From NCBI GenBank assembly GCA_023415575.1, contig JAEZKF010000044.1:30219-94218 (forward strand): a DNA stretch of 64,000 nucleotides, read 5' to 3'. The stretch comes from Bacillota bacterium. GTDB lineage: Bacteria; Bacillota; Clostridia; Oscillospirales; Ruminococcaceae. Numbering within the stretch: the first letter of the stretch is position 1; every line of letters starts with the position of its first letter. The notes under the pieces were generated by a model. It had not been told where the DNA came from and did no database searches. It saw nothing but the letters and a program-made list of their open reading frames with translations. The translations under genes and the position numbers were made by a program. This document shows, piece after piece, positions 1 to 8,748 of this stretch.

Positions 1-1
1 A

Positions 2-1102
2 ACCAAGACGGGTGCTCCCGTAGTTGGAATCTATGATTCCAACGGTGCAAGCCTTGCAAACCCTGCCGACACAATGGCGGCATACGGTGAGCTGCTTGCA
101 CTTTCCAACAACATCTCGGGCGTTGTACCTCAGGTGTCTGTCGTGGTTGGCCCCTGCGTGGGCAGTGCTGCACTGATTGCACTGGGTGCCGACTTTGTTG
201 TGATGAGCAAGAACGCGGAGATCTCTTTGGGCGTTCCCGCACAGGGGAATGCACAGACCGCCGCCGAGTCAGGCGTTGCTCATATCGTGACCGAAACTGA
301 AGATGAGGCGATTGCACAGGCTGCAAAGATTATCTCCTTGCTGCCCTCCAACAACCTGTCCGATGCTCCCGAATGGGATTATGTCGAAGCAGCCGGCGCA
401 CAGGATGTCCTCACCAAAGCAGGCGAGAACCCCTGCGGCAGCGACATCGCTGAAGTAGTAAAAAGCATTGCAGACGATGGCAGTGTAGTAGAGCTGCAAA
501 AAGACTTTGGAAAGGGCGCCTATGCGGCGCTTGCCACCATCGGCGGTCGCGCAGTGGGCGTTGCTGCCGCGCATGGCACACTCACTTCTGACGAATGTGC
601 AAAGCTTGCACGACTTGTCAGCATCTGCGACGCATTCTCCGTTCCCGTGGTAACACTCGTTAACACCGATGGCTTTGATGCATCTGCTGCCGGTGTGCGC
701 GATGCCGCAAGACTTGCCCATGTTTTTGCCGAGGCGACCACCGCCAAGGTATCGTTGATTGCAGGCAAGGCATATGGCGGTGCTTATATCGCACTGGCAG
801 GCAAGGGCGCAAACGCCGATATCGTATATGCATGGCCGGGCGCAGTCATCTCTCCGCTTAAGCCCGAAACAGCAGTCGCTTTCCTGTACAGCGACCGCAT
901 CACCGCCGACAAGACCCGCGAGACGGTTGAGGCCGAGTACAAGGAGAATGAGGCGAGTGCCTTTGCATACGCTGCCTGCGGACAGGTCGATACGGTTATC
1001 AACCCCGCCGAGACCCGTGCAAAACTCATCTGCGCACTCGATATGCTCTCCGGCAAGCGCGTAAGCACCATGCCCAAGAAGCACGGCAATATTCCGATGT
1101 AA
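2..1102 (+). CDS. Acyl-CoA carboxyltransferase subunit (MmdA/12S-like), 5' truncated
   Basis: The reading frame is already open at base 2, so the true start lies before the window; about 366 C-terminal residues are visible. The protein has the crotonase-like carboxyltransferase fold of biotin-dependent enzymes, with the Gly-rich stretch around VVVGPCVGSAAL and the second-domain motif KAYGGAYIALAGKGANAD followed by AWPGA. Members move CO2 between biotin and an acyl-CoA such as propionyl- or acetyl-CoA. The usual VMG segment after the AWPGA-type motif is replaced by a divergent SPLKPETAVAF stretch. A biotin carrier and an oxaloacetate/pyruvate-type carboxyltransferase follow, so it probably supplies the acyl-CoA half reaction. 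Family call is firm; substrate is inference. Confidence 0.85.
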   Translation, partial: TKTGAPVVGIYDSNGASLANPADTMAAYGELLALSNNISGVVPQVSVVVGPCVGSAALIALGADFVVMSKNAEISLGVPAQGNAQTAAESGVAHIVTETEDEAIAQAAKIISLLPSNNLSDAPEWDYVEAAGAQDVLTKAGENPCGSDIAEVVKSIADDGSVVELQKDFGKGAYAALATIGGRAVGVAAAHGTLTSDECAKLARLVSICDAFSVPVVTLVNTDGFDASAAGVRDAARLAHVFAEATTAKVSLIAGKAYGGAYIALAGKGANADIVYAWPGAVISPLKPETAVAFLYSDRITADKTRETVEAEYKENEASAFAYAACGQVDTVINPAETRAKLICALDMLSGKRVSTMPKKHGNIPM

Positions 1103-1222
1103 ATAAACCATAACCGTGCAAAGGACAAAGCACGGAAAGATAGAATATAATAACCGCGCAAACGGCCGTGCAGCGGTTGCCACCGAACTCGTCACGGCAA
1201 ATAAAGAAAGGATGAAACACAG

Positions 1223-1621
1223 ATGAAAAGGTTTAACATAACTGTTAACGGCAAGGCTTACGATGTTGTGGTAGACGAAGTAACCGGTTCTGCACCTGCC
1301 CCCGTAGCGGCTCCCGCTCCTGCGGCGGCACCCGCTCCCGCACCTGCTGCAGCCCCTGCTGCTCCGGCTCCTGAAGCCGCACCCGTTCCTTCTTCGACCG
1401 CAACCGGCTCCACCGTTATCAACGCACCCATGCCCGGAACCATTCTTGATGTAAGGGTTAAGCCCGGCGATACCGTCAAGTCCGGCGATGTCCTCGTTAT
1501 CCTCGAGGCCATGAAGATGGAGAATGAAATCATGTCTCCTGTTGATGGCACCATCGCATCCGTTAACGTAACCAAGGGCCAGTCGGTTAACACCAACGAC
1601 CTGATTGCGTCAATCTCGTAA
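1223..1621 (+). CDS. Biotin carboxyl carrier protein
   Basis: A 132-residue carrier. Residues 1-20 form a short N-terminal segment, residues 24-57 an Ala/Pro-rich flexible linker, and residues 65-132 a biotinyl domain with the EAMKMENE motif; Lys98 is the biotinylated residue. The swinging linker carries carboxybiotin between the two carboxyltransferases encoded on either side. It starts at ATG after AAAGAAAGG. The layout matches the small gamma/1.3S carriers of oxaloacetate and methylmalonyl-CoA decarboxylases and of transcarboxylase. It lies 120 bp after the first carboxyltransferase and 53 bp before the next gene, with no terminator between them, so the three are probably co-transcribed. 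Confidence 0.93.
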   Translation: MKRFNITVNGKAYDVVVDEVTGSAPAPVAAPAPAAAPAPAPAAAPAAPAPEAAPVPSSTATGSTVINAPMPGTILDVRVKPGDTVKSGDVLVILEAMKMENEIMSPVDGTIASVNVTKGQSVNTNDLIASIS

Positions 1622-1674
1622 TAGACGGCAAATACGTTCTGCAAAACAATCGAGGAAAGAGGGGTGCCAATAAT

Positions 1675-3075
1675 ATGGCTCAAGTTAAGATAACAGAAAC
1701 CGTCCTGCGTGATGCGCATCAGTCGCTGATTGCCACCCGCATGACACTCGCCGAGATGGAACCCATTCTGGCGGCTATGGACGAGGTCGGCTACTATTCC
1801 GTTGAGGCTTGGGGCGGCGCAACCTTCGATGCCTGCCTGCGCTTTCTGAACGAAGACCCGTGGGAGAGACTGCGCGTTATCAGAAAGCTCATGCCCAATA
1901 CAAAGATTCAGATGCTGTTCCGCGGCCAGAATATGCTCGGCTACCGCCACTATGCGGATGATGTAGTAGAATACTTTGTGCAGAAGTCGGTGGAAAACGG
2001 TATTGACATACTGCGTATCTTTGATGCGCTCAATGATATCCGCAATCTCGAAACCTCTATTAAGGCGGCTAAGAAGGTAGGCGCACACGTTCAGGGCGCC
2101 ATCTCCTACACCACCAGCGAGGTTCACACCATCGATTACTTTGTAAACTATGCAAAGCAGCTTGAGGATACCGGCGTTGACTCCATCTGCATTAAGGATA
2201 TGGCTGCGCTGATTACCCCCTATGCTGCCGAGCAGCTTGTCACAGCACTCAAAAAGAACGTTAAGGTTCCCATCCAGATGCACACCCACTACACCTCGGG
2301 TCTTGCATCGATGGTTATGATTAAGTCGATTGAAGCGGGCGTAGACATCATCGACACCGCGATTTCGCCGCTTGCGCTGGGTACCTCCCATGCACCCACC
2401 GAGTCGATGGTAGCGGCCCTTCAGGGCACGCCCTACGACACCGGTCTTGACCTTAAGAAGCTCGATGTTGTGCGCGCACACTTTGCGAAGCTGCGTGATA
2501 AATACCTTGCAAACGGCCTGCTCGACCCCAAGATGCTGGGCGTTGACGCAAACACCCTCGTCTATCAGGTGCCGGGCGGCATGCTCTCCAACCTCAACTC
2601 TCAGCTCAAGCAGGCTGGCAAGAGCGACCTGTTTGAAGAGGTGCTTGCCGAGGTTCCGAAGGTTCGCCGCGATGCAGGTATGCCTCCGCTTGTTACCCCC
2701 ACCTCGCAGATTGTGGGCACCCAGGCGGTGTTTAACATCCTAAACGGCGAGCGCTACAAGATGGTTACCAAGGAGTTCAAGGGTCTGGTGCGCGGTGAGT
2801 ACGGAAGAACCCCGCTGCCCATCGACCCGGAGTTCCGCAAGAAGATTATCGGCGACGACAAGCCCATCGATTGCCGTCCCGCAGACCTGCTGGATGCAGA
2901 GCTGGATAAGCTGCGCGCGGAGATTCCGCCCGCACTGCTCGAGCAGGAGGAGGATGTGCTCAGCTACGCACAGTTCGGTCAGGTTGCGCTCAAGTTCTTT
3001 GAGCAGCGCGCAGCTAAGAAGTACGGTGTTGATGCAAAGTACGCGGACGCTCAGAACGCGGTACATCCCGTGTAA
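1675..3075 (+). CDS. Oxaloacetate decarboxylase alpha / pyruvate carboxyltransferase subunit (5S-like)
   Basis: A 466-residue protein with the HMGL-type TIM barrel of the pyruvate/oxaloacetate carboxyltransferase family. RDAHQS lies near residue 12, the metal ligands are in MHTHYTSG near residue 202, and the active-site lysine region is KDMAAL; a conserved C-terminal PYC-OADA domain follows. It has no biotinyl domain of its own; that role is held by the separate carrier just upstream. The reaction transfers CO2 between oxaloacetate/pyruvate and biotin. It ends the operon ahead of a strong terminator. With the acyl-CoA carboxyltransferase it could form a methylmalonyl-CoA:pyruvate transcarboxylase or a sodium-pump decarboxylase; no membrane beta subunit is in view. 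Start chosen at ATG after GAGGAAAGAGGGG. Confidence 0.9.
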   Translation: MAQVKITETVLRDAHQSLIATRMTLAEMEPILAAMDEVGYYSVEAWGGATFDACLRFLNEDPWERLRVIRKLMPNTKIQMLFRGQNMLGYRHYADDVVEYFVQKSVENGIDILRIFDALNDIRNLETSIKAAKKVGAHVQGAISYTTSEVHTIDYFVNYAKQLEDTGVDSICIKDMAALITPYAAEQLVTALKKNVKVPIQMHTHYTSGLASMVMIKSIEAGVDIIDTAISPLALGTSHAPTESMVAALQGTPYDTGLDLKKLDVVRAHFAKLRDKYLANGLLDPKMLGVDANTLVYQVPGGMLSNLNSQLKQAGKSDLFEEVLAEVPKVRRDAGMPPLVTPTSQIVGTQAVFNILNGERYKMVTKEFKGLVRGEYGRTPLPIDPEFRKKIIGDDKPIDCRPADLLDAELDKLRAEIPPALLEQEEDVLSYAQFGQVALKFFEQRAAKKYGVDAKYADAQNAVHPV

Positions 3076-3089
3076 GTTAGATGCATTCA

Positions 3090-3122
3090 AAGAACAGGGC
3101 AGAAGATGCCCTGTTCTTTTTT
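3090..3122 (+). terminator. Intrinsic terminator of the carboxyltransferase operon
   Basis: AAGAACAGGGCA pairs with TGCCCTGTTCTT across a short GAAGA-type loop, and a run of six T follows. It sits 15 bases after the stop codon. Confidence 0.93.
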
Positions 3123-3142
3123 GTGGCCGCAGATTGCCGAGC

Positions 3143-3181
3143 GCAGTCTGCGCCTGCAATCTGCGCTTACAATCTGCGCCT
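3143..3181 (+). repeat. Three tandem 13-bp units
   Basis: GCAGTCTGCGCCT, GCAATCTGCGCTT and ACAATCTGCGCCT follow one another without gaps between the operon terminator and the next promoter. The units differ at one to three positions. Function unknown. Confidence 0.7.
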
Positions 3182-3198
3182 AAGCCTTTGTTTTTATG

Positions 3199-3228
3199 TT
3201 GACAATGTCCATGAAATGATAGTAAAAT
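3199..3228 (+). promoter_or_regulatory. Sigma-A promoter of the yicC superoperon
   Basis: TTGACA, an 18-bp spacer and TAAAAT, 170 bp before yicC. It is the only good promoter between the upstream terminator and the first gene. Confidence 0.6.
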
Positions 3229-3396
3229 ATAGGGTAGTAGATTTGATACAGCCTATATCGGCATTCTTCAAAACATTTCAGGGGCAAAAAGGGGCAAGTG
3301 TCTTGCCTTTGTATAGGCCCCTTTGCCACATAATACGCCGGTTTTATGTCCGCTTCTTTGGGCATATAACCCTTAAAGAAAGGACAAGGCTTTAAC

Positions 3397-4293
3397 GTGA
3401 TACGAAGCATGACAGGCTACGGCCGTGCACAGCAGATTATCGACGGCAGAGACATCTTGGTTGAAATCAAGGCGGTTAACCACCGCTTTTTCGAATTCTC
3501 GGTGCGTGCGCCGCGCGCTTACGGATATTTGGAAGAAAAGCTTAAGAGCTTTATTCAGGGCAGTGTATCCCGCGGCAAGGTGGAGGTTAACGTCACCATC
3601 ACCACCCTTGAGGGCAGCGATGCCAAGGTGGTTATCAACCACGAGCTCGCGGCCTCCTATGTCAAGGAACTGCGCGCACTCGCGGCAAGCCTTGAACAAC
3701 GGGAAGGCCTGTCTGTAGTGGACGACCTGTCGCTTTCGGCACTCAGCCGCTTTTCTGATATCTTCACCGTAAGCAAGGAACTACCCGAGGAAGAGACCAT
3801 CTGGCAGAGTGTTAAGACAGTTGCGCAGAGCGCACTTGATTCTTTTGTCGCAATGCGGGAAACCGAGGGCATGCGCTTAAAAGAGGACATCCTATCCCGC
3901 CTTGCCTTTATCAGCGACGCGGTAAAAAAGGTGGAGGCACGCTCCCCCCAGACAGTCGCGGAATACCGCGAGCGCCTGTATCAAAAGATGTGCGAAATCC
4001 TGCAGGATAAAAACATCGATGAATCCCGCCTGCTTACCGAGGCCGCCATCTATGCCGACCGCGTGTGTGTGGACGAAGAAACCGTTCGTCTGCACAGCCA
4101 CCTTGCCCAGTTTGCCCAGCTGCTTGATGCGGGCGGCCAAACCGGAAGAAAGCTTGATTTTCTGGTGCAGGAGATGAACCGCGAGGCCAACACCATCGGC
4201 TCCAAAGCGCAGGACGTAGAGATTGCCCGCGTGGTCGTGGACATCAAGGCTGAGATTGAAAAGATTCGCGAACAGATTCAAAATATAGAGTAG
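3397..4293 (+). CDS. yicC: YicC/YloC family endoribonuclease
   Basis: A 298-residue protein beginning MIRSMTGYGRAQ, the family signature, and ending in the typical E-rich helical region with DFLVQEMNREANTIGSK. Established family knowledge: YicC/YloC proteins are stress-linked endoribonucleases that degrade RNA. The start is GTG; AAAGAAAGGACA lies upstream at suitable spacing. It is first in the block yicC-remA-gmk-rpoZ-priA, an order conserved in clostridia and bacilli, with small gaps or overlaps that indicate co-transcription. Confidence 0.92.
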   Translation: MIRSMTGYGRAQQIIDGRDILVEIKAVNHRFFEFSVRAPRAYGYLEEKLKSFIQGSVSRGKVEVNVTITTLEGSDAKVVINHELAASYVKELRALAASLEQREGLSVVDDLSLSALSRFSDIFTVSKELPEEETIWQSVKTVAQSALDSFVAMRETEGMRLKEDILSRLAFISDAVKKVEARSPQTVAEYRERLYQKMCEILQDKNIDESRLLTEAAIYADRVCVDEETVRLHSHLAQFAQLLDAGGQTGRKLDFLVQEMNREANTIGSKAQDVEIARVVVDIKAEIEKIREQIQNIE

Positions 4294-4337
4294 CCCGCCC
4301 CTTGGGGCCTTTCATCCTGAAGAGGAGAATTAAGTGC

Positions 4338-4607
4338 ATGAAGCTGATAAATATTGGTTTTGGCAATATGGTGTCTGCAAGCAGACTGGTTGCCATCGTC
4401 AGTCCGGAATCCGCCCCCATAAAGCGCATCATACAGGATGCGCGTGACCGCGGTTCGCTAATAGACGCAACCTACGGCAGAAGAACACGTGCGGTAATCA
4501 TCACCGACAGCGACCATGTCATCCTTTCTGCCATACAGCCCGAGACGGTTGCTAACCGACTCAACTACCGTGACGATCAAGATGAGGAGCTGGATGAGGA
4601 TGAGTAG
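4338..4607 (+). CDS. remA: RemA-like DUF370 regulatory protein
   Basis: An 89-residue DUF370 protein. The start is set at the ATG giving MKLINIGFGN, which has AGAGGAG ten bases upstream; an in-frame ATG further upstream has no good Shine-Dalgarno site. In Bacillus, RemA is a DNA-binding activator of extracellular matrix and osmoprotection genes that forms a ring; the conserved core with SRLVAIVSPESAPIKR and TYGRRTRAVI is present. The C-terminus is unusually acidic (DDQDEELDEDE). Its stop overlaps the gmk start, giving translational coupling. In this group of organisms its actual targets are unknown. Confidence 0.9.
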   Translation: MKLINIGFGNMVSASRLVAIVSPESAPIKRIIQDARDRGSLIDATYGRRTRAVIITDSDHVILSAIQPETVANRLNYRDDQDEELDEDE

Positions 4608-5211
4608 CCGTGGAGTATTAATCGTAGTATCTGGCCCTTCGGGAAGCGGCAAAGGTACACTTTTGCGCGAACTGCAAAGGGAAAATGACCGTATCCGCTA
4701 TTCGGTTTCCGCCACGACACGCCCCCCGCGCGAGGGCGAAGTAGACGGCGTGAACTACTTCTTTGTGACCAAGCAGGAGTTTCAGCAGAAGATAGACAAG
4801 GGCGAGATGCTGGAGTTTACCTCCTACTGCGGCAACTACTATGGAACCCCCCGCGATTATGTTTACAAAAACCTTGACGAGGGTTACGACGTCATCTTAG
4901 AGATTGACGTAGTCGGCGCGCTCAAGCTCATGGAGCACGGCGAGCAGGCGGTGTATATCTTCATCATGCCTCCGTCCATGCAGGAGCTCAAAAAACGCCT
5001 GGTCGGCAGGAACACCGAGCCGGAGGATGTAATCAACCGCCGTCTGGAAACTGCCCTGCAGGAGATTCAGTCGGCGGATAAATACGACTACATAGTGGTA
5101 AATGACGTGATAGACACTGCAATTGAGAAGCTAAAGGCGATTATTTTGTGTCATAAGTGCAAGACTGTAAATATGAAGTATAAGATTAAAGAGGTGCTAA
5201 CCGATGCTTAG
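4600..5211 (+). CDS. gmk: Guanylate kinase
   Basis: About 203 residues. It phosphorylates GMP to GDP in purine nucleotide synthesis. The P-loop GPSGSGKGT sits at residues 12-20, and the GMP-binding region has SATTRPPREGEVDGVNYFF. The start overlaps the remA stop; ATG at 4600 (MSSRG) or at 4594 (MRMSSRG) is possible, with GATGAGGAGC just upstream inside remA. The C-terminal ten residues after YKIKEV extend to the overlap with rpoZ. Length and motifs are those of a normal, intact enzyme. Confidence 0.96.
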   Translation: MSSRGVLIVVSGPSGSGKGTLLRELQRENDRIRYSVSATTRPPREGEVDGVNYFFVTKQEFQQKIDKGEMLEFTSYCGNYYGTPRDYVYKNLDEGYDVILEIDVVGALKLMEHGEQAVYIFIMPPSMQELKKRLVGRNTEPEDVINRRLETALQEIQSADKYDYIVVNDVIDTAIEKLKAIILCHKCKTVNMKYKIKEVLTDA

Positions 5212-5479
5212 ACCGGCCATAGCCGAGATACTAAAGGACGACGCAAGCTACTTTTCCCTTGTTATTGGCGTTGCAAAACGCGCAAGAGAGATCACCGACG
5301 AGGTTGAGTCGATTAAGAAGGACCTGATTGAACGCAACAACGGAAAGCTTCCCGCCGACCTTGGCAGCAACAAGTATTACCTGCAGGCAAAGCCTGTAAA
5401 GCTTGCGGTGGAGGAGCTAAGGGACGGAAAGTACCGCCTGATTGAAGATCCCCATATCGGCGAGCAGATAGAAACTTAA
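5204..5479 (+). CDS. rpoZ: RNA polymerase omega subunit
   Basis: A 91-residue protein beginning MLRPAIAEILKDDASYFSLVIGVAK-type sequence; SLVIGVAKRAREI is the conserved omega helix that latches the beta-prime subunit. It overlaps the gmk stop by eight bases, the usual clostridial gmk-rpoZ arrangement. In many relatives coaBC lies between rpoZ and priA; here it is absent and only a stem-loop separates them. Confidence 0.92.
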   Translation: MLRPAIAEILKDDASYFSLVIGVAKRAREITDEVESIKKDLIERNNGKLPADLGSNKYYLQAKPVKLAVEELRDGKYRLIEDPHIGEQIET

Positions 5480-5496
5480 AAATCCGCAAGAAAACG

Positions 5497-5525
5497 CCCA
5501 ACCCGATGCCGATGCGCGGGTTGGG
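5497..5525 (+). promoter_or_regulatory. Stem-loop between rpoZ and priA
   Basis: CCCAACCC and GGGTTGGG form a perfect 8-bp stem with a 13-base loop, but no T-run follows. It may be a processing or partial-attenuation site rather than a full terminator. Confidence 0.5.
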
Positions 5526-5568
5526 TGTCTATGATTATAGAGCATTTCGGGGAAGGGAGGAGTGCTTT

Positions 5569-8019
5569 GTGCCCGTACAACTGGTTGCCCACGTCGCCGT
5601 CGACAAGGTGGCGCTGCATTTTGATAAGGACTACAGCTATGCCGTGCCTGACGCCCTGCGCGCATCAATTCAGGTCGGGGCGCGCGTCCTCGTCCCCTTT
5701 GGCGGGGCAAACCGCAAGCGGCAGGGGCTTGTGCTCTCCCTGTGCGAGGAGGAGTCTACCTCCCCCCTTAAGCCGGTTGCAGAGCTGGTTGACGAAACCC
5801 CGCTCATTGACTCCGAGATGCTCGAGCTCATCTCGTTTGTCAAGCGGCAGACCCTGTGCACTTGGTACGAGGCAGCCCGCCTTGTGCTGCCTGCGGGATT
5901 GAATATGGAGATATCCGCCCAGTATAACATATCCCCCGATTATCTTACATCGGACATAGAGCTTATGGATGATGAGGAACGGCGGATTGTTGCGTTCTTA
6001 CTCTCCAAGCGCGGCCCCGTCGCCGAGAAGGCCCTTTTGGAAGGGGCGAATATCGCTAAAAAGTCTGCTGCGCTAAAGAACCTGATAGCCCAAAAGGTCA
6101 TTATCAAGTCTGACCGCGCAAAGCGCAAGACCAAGGACGAGCGCATTGTGATGGCCCGAATCGCAGAGGACGCGGATATATCAAACGCAACTCCAAAGCA
6201 GCGCGCCGTCATCGAGCTGCTCGAGTCCTGCGGGAGTGCTTCGGTCAAGGAGATTAACTATTACACCGGCGCATCCAAAGCAACGCTCGACGCGATGCAA
6301 AGGCGCGGTGTACTCGAATATTTTGAACGCGAGGTACTGCGCACCCCTTACGAGGAGGTGCCCAAGGAGCTCTCTGACCCGCCGGCCTTAACGGACGCGC
6401 AGCAAGCGGTGTACGAAGGCATCGCGGGCTTAATGACCACCGGCAAGCCCGAGACCGCCCTGCTGTTCGGGGTTACCGGCAGCGGGAAAACGCACGTTTT
6501 TTTAAAACTTATCTCGGATATCCTGCAAAGCGGCAAACAGGTCATCATGCTCGTGCCCGAGATTTCGCTCACCCCCCAGATGCTGTCGCGGTTCTATGCG
6601 GTGTTTGGTGATAAGGTGGCTGTCCTGCACAGCGCACTCTCTTTGGGCGAACGACTGGATGAATATAAGCGTATAAGGTCGGGAAAGGTATCTATCGCAG
6701 TGGGTACCCGGTCGGCTGTGTTTGCCCCCTTTGAAAACCTCGGCCTAATCATCATGGATGAAGAGCAGGAGCACACCTATAAATCCGAGAGCGCGCCGCG
6801 CTACCACACAAGGGATGTCGCGCGGTTTCGGTGTAAGCAGAATAACGCCCTGCTTCTGCTTGCCTCCGCAACGCCCGATGTCGAAAGTTATTATCACGCT
6901 CTGGCAGGGCACTATCACCTCTTTCGCCTGCAGGAGCGGTTTGGCAGTGCAGGGTTACCCGAGGTGGTTGTGGTCAACATGACCGATGAGGCCATGCGGG
7001 GCAACACGGGATCTATCAGCGCCCCGCTTGCACAAGAGATTGCGGCAAACCTCGAAGCCGGGGAGCAGACCATCCTGTTTTTAAACCGCCGCGGCTTTCA
7101 CACGCTTGTGGCCTGCGCCGACTGTGGTCAGGTGGTAACCTGCAAGAACTGCTCGATTGCCCTGACCTACCACAAGGCCAACGACAAGATGATGTGCCAC
7201 TACTGCGGGTACCTTCACACACCCGAAACCAAATGCGTACACTGTGGCAGCGAGCATATCAAGTATCTTGGGCTCGGCACCCAGAAGGTGGAGGATGAGC
7301 TTGCTGCGATGTTTCCCAAGGCGCGCATCCTGCGCATGGATGCCGACACCACCATGGCGCGATATTCCTACGATGACTACTTCGCCCGTTTTGCGCGCGG
7401 GGAGTACGACATTCTGGTCGGCACTCAGATGGTTGCAAAGGGGCTTGATTTTGAAAACGTAAGCCTTGTCGGCGTGCTCAGCGCTGACCGCATGCTCTAC
7501 ACCGCCGATTTTCGCGGCACCGAGCGCGCTTTCTCTCTGCTTACGCAAGTGGTCGGGCGCAGCGGGCGCGGCAGCAAGCACGGGCGGGCCTATATCCAGA
7601 CCTACACACCCGAGCACGAGGTTATCGCACTGGCGGCCCAGCAGGACTATCCCGGCTTCTATGAGGGCGAGATTCTTTGCCGCAAGCACCTGCTTTACCC
7701 GCCCTTTTGCAGCTTTTGCATTGCAGGCTTTTCGGGCGAAAGCGAGCCTGCAACCCTGCGCGGAGCACAGGAGTTTCTGCGCATCATGCAAAGACTTGTA
7801 AAGGAGAATTACTCCGACCTCCCGCTTAAGGTATTAGGACCTGTTCCGTCCGCCATGCTCAAAGTGGCAGGCCGGTATCGCTACCGGCTTATCATCAAAT
7901 GCCGGGCGGATGCTCAAACCCGCCGCATGCTGCACGAGGCCTTGTGTACATATTCATCCCTGCCGCTTTCGCGGTCTGTCAGCGTGTTTGTAGACCTTGG
8001 CTTTGACGGCATTGTTTAG
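5569..8019 (+). CDS. priA: Primosomal protein N' (PriA replication-restart helicase)
   Basis: About 816 residues. PriA recognises stalled forks and loads the replisome. The GTG at 5569 is chosen because GGAAGGGAGGAG lies just before it; the longer frame starting at 5506 runs through the preceding stem-loop. Visible parts are the N-terminal 3'-end-binding domain, Walker A GVTGSGKT, a Walker B box reading DEEQ where DEEH is usual, the eight-cysteine zinc region with four CxxC pairs (CADC, CKNC, CHYC, CVHC), and the C-terminal helicase motif QVVGRSGRG. It appears intact. Confidence 0.95.
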   Translation: MPVQLVAHVAVDKVALHFDKDYSYAVPDALRASIQVGARVLVPFGGANRKRQGLVLSLCEEESTSPLKPVAELVDETPLIDSEMLELISFVKRQTLCTWYEAARLVLPAGLNMEISAQYNISPDYLTSDIELMDDEERRIVAFLLSKRGPVAEKALLEGANIAKKSAALKNLIAQKVIIKSDRAKRKTKDERIVMARIAEDADISNATPKQRAVIELLESCGSASVKEINYYTGASKATLDAMQRRGVLEYFEREVLRTPYEEVPKELSDPPALTDAQQAVYEGIAGLMTTGKPETALLFGVTGSGKTHVFLKLISDILQSGKQVIMLVPEISLTPQMLSRFYAVFGDKVAVLHSALSLGERLDEYKRIRSGKVSIAVGTRSAVFAPFENLGLIIMDEEQEHTYKSESAPRYHTRDVARFRCKQNNALLLLASATPDVESYYHALAGHYHLFRLQERFGSAGLPEVVVVNMTDEAMRGNTGSISAPLAQEIAANLEAGEQTILFLNRRGFHTLVACADCGQVVTCKNCSIALTYHKANDKMMCHYCGYLHTPETKCVHCGSEHIKYLGLGTQKVEDELAAMFPKARILRMDADTTMARYSYDDYFARFARGEYDILVGTQMVAKGLDFENVSLVGVLSADRMLYTADFRGTERAFSLLTQVVGRSGRGSKHGRAYIQTYTPEHEVIALAAQQDYPGFYEGEILCRKHLLYPPFCSFCIAGFSGESEPATLRGAQEFLRIMQRLVKENYSDLPLKVLGPVPSAMLKVAGRYRYRLIIKCRADAQTRRMLHEALCTYSSLPLSRSVSVFVDLGFDGIV

Positions 8020-8100
8020 CGTTTACGGGAATAAGAAGTACATTAACTGCCTTTTCTTATCAAGTTTATCGTGCAAATATACAAACACCTATCGATATAC

Positions 8101-8130
8101 TTGTGATATATACTTTATTCGTATTATAAT
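8101..8130 (+). promoter_or_regulatory. Promoter upstream of def
   Basis: TTGTGA, an 18-bp spacer and a perfect TATAAT lie in the 190-bp AT-rich gap between priA and def, so the def-fmt-rsmB-rlmN part can be transcribed on its own. Confidence 0.65.
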
Positions 8131-8212
8131 AGTTACACCAAGCAGGAAAATACAACAGATGCTGGCTTTGCGCTCATCCGAAAGACCTTCCTGCCTTGAA
8201 AGGAGAACACAA

Positions 8213-8710
8213 ATGGCTATTAGAAAGATTGTTTTAAACGGCGATGAAACCCTGCGCAAACGCAGCAGAGAGGTTACCGCCTTTGATGAAAAGCTTGCAA
8301 CCTTGCTTGACGATATGAAAGAAACCATGTATAAAAACGACGGCGCTGGCCTTGCCGCCCCTCAGGTCGGTGTGCTTCGGCGCGTGGTTGTCATCGACGT
8401 CGGGGATGAGAAATACTACGAGCTTGTAAACCCCGTCATCACCAAGGCTGATGGAGAACAGGTAGGCCCCGAGGGCTGCCTGTCCGTCCCGGGCGAGTAC
8501 GGCATAGTCGCCCGCCCCAACGAAGTGACAGTCGAGGCCTTTGACCGTCACGGCAAGAAGTTTACCCTGAAGGGCACCGGACTGCTTGCCCGCGCAATCT
8601 GCCATGAGGTTGACCACCTCAACGGTCAGCTCTTTACCGATATTGCTACCCGCATGCTCGACGAAGAGGAGATGGAGGAAAAAGAGAGCAGGCACGGCAG
8701 GAAGAATTGA
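8213..8710 (+). CDS. def: Peptide deformylase
   Basis: A 165-residue metalloenzyme that removes the formyl group from nascent N-formyl-methionine. All three motifs are present: GAGLAAPQVG, EGCLS with the metal Cys, and HEVDHLNG with the metal His pair and catalytic Glu. The start is the ATG giving MAIRKIVLNGDE, placed ten bases after AAAGGAG; the frame runs open upstream but without a matching ribosome site. The neighbouring fmt performs the opposite step on initiator tRNA, a standard pairing. Confidence 0.96.
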   Translation: MAIRKIVLNGDETLRKRSREVTAFDEKLATLLDDMKETMYKNDGAGLAAPQVGVLRRVVVIDVGDEKYYELVNPVITKADGEQVGPEGCLSVPGEYGIVARPNEVTVEAFDRHGKKFTLKGTGLLARAICHEVDHLNGQLFTDIATRMLDEEEMEEKESRHGRKN

Positions 8711-8748
8711 GTCCGGGCGAATTGATTTATCAACGGGGGAATCTTTAA

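Noticed and set aside
1258..2481. 407-codon open frame on the minus strand
   Set aside because: It lies wholly opposite the biotin carrier and carboxyltransferase genes, which have clear motifs; it has no ribosome site and a composition expected for an antisense shadow of GC-biased codons.
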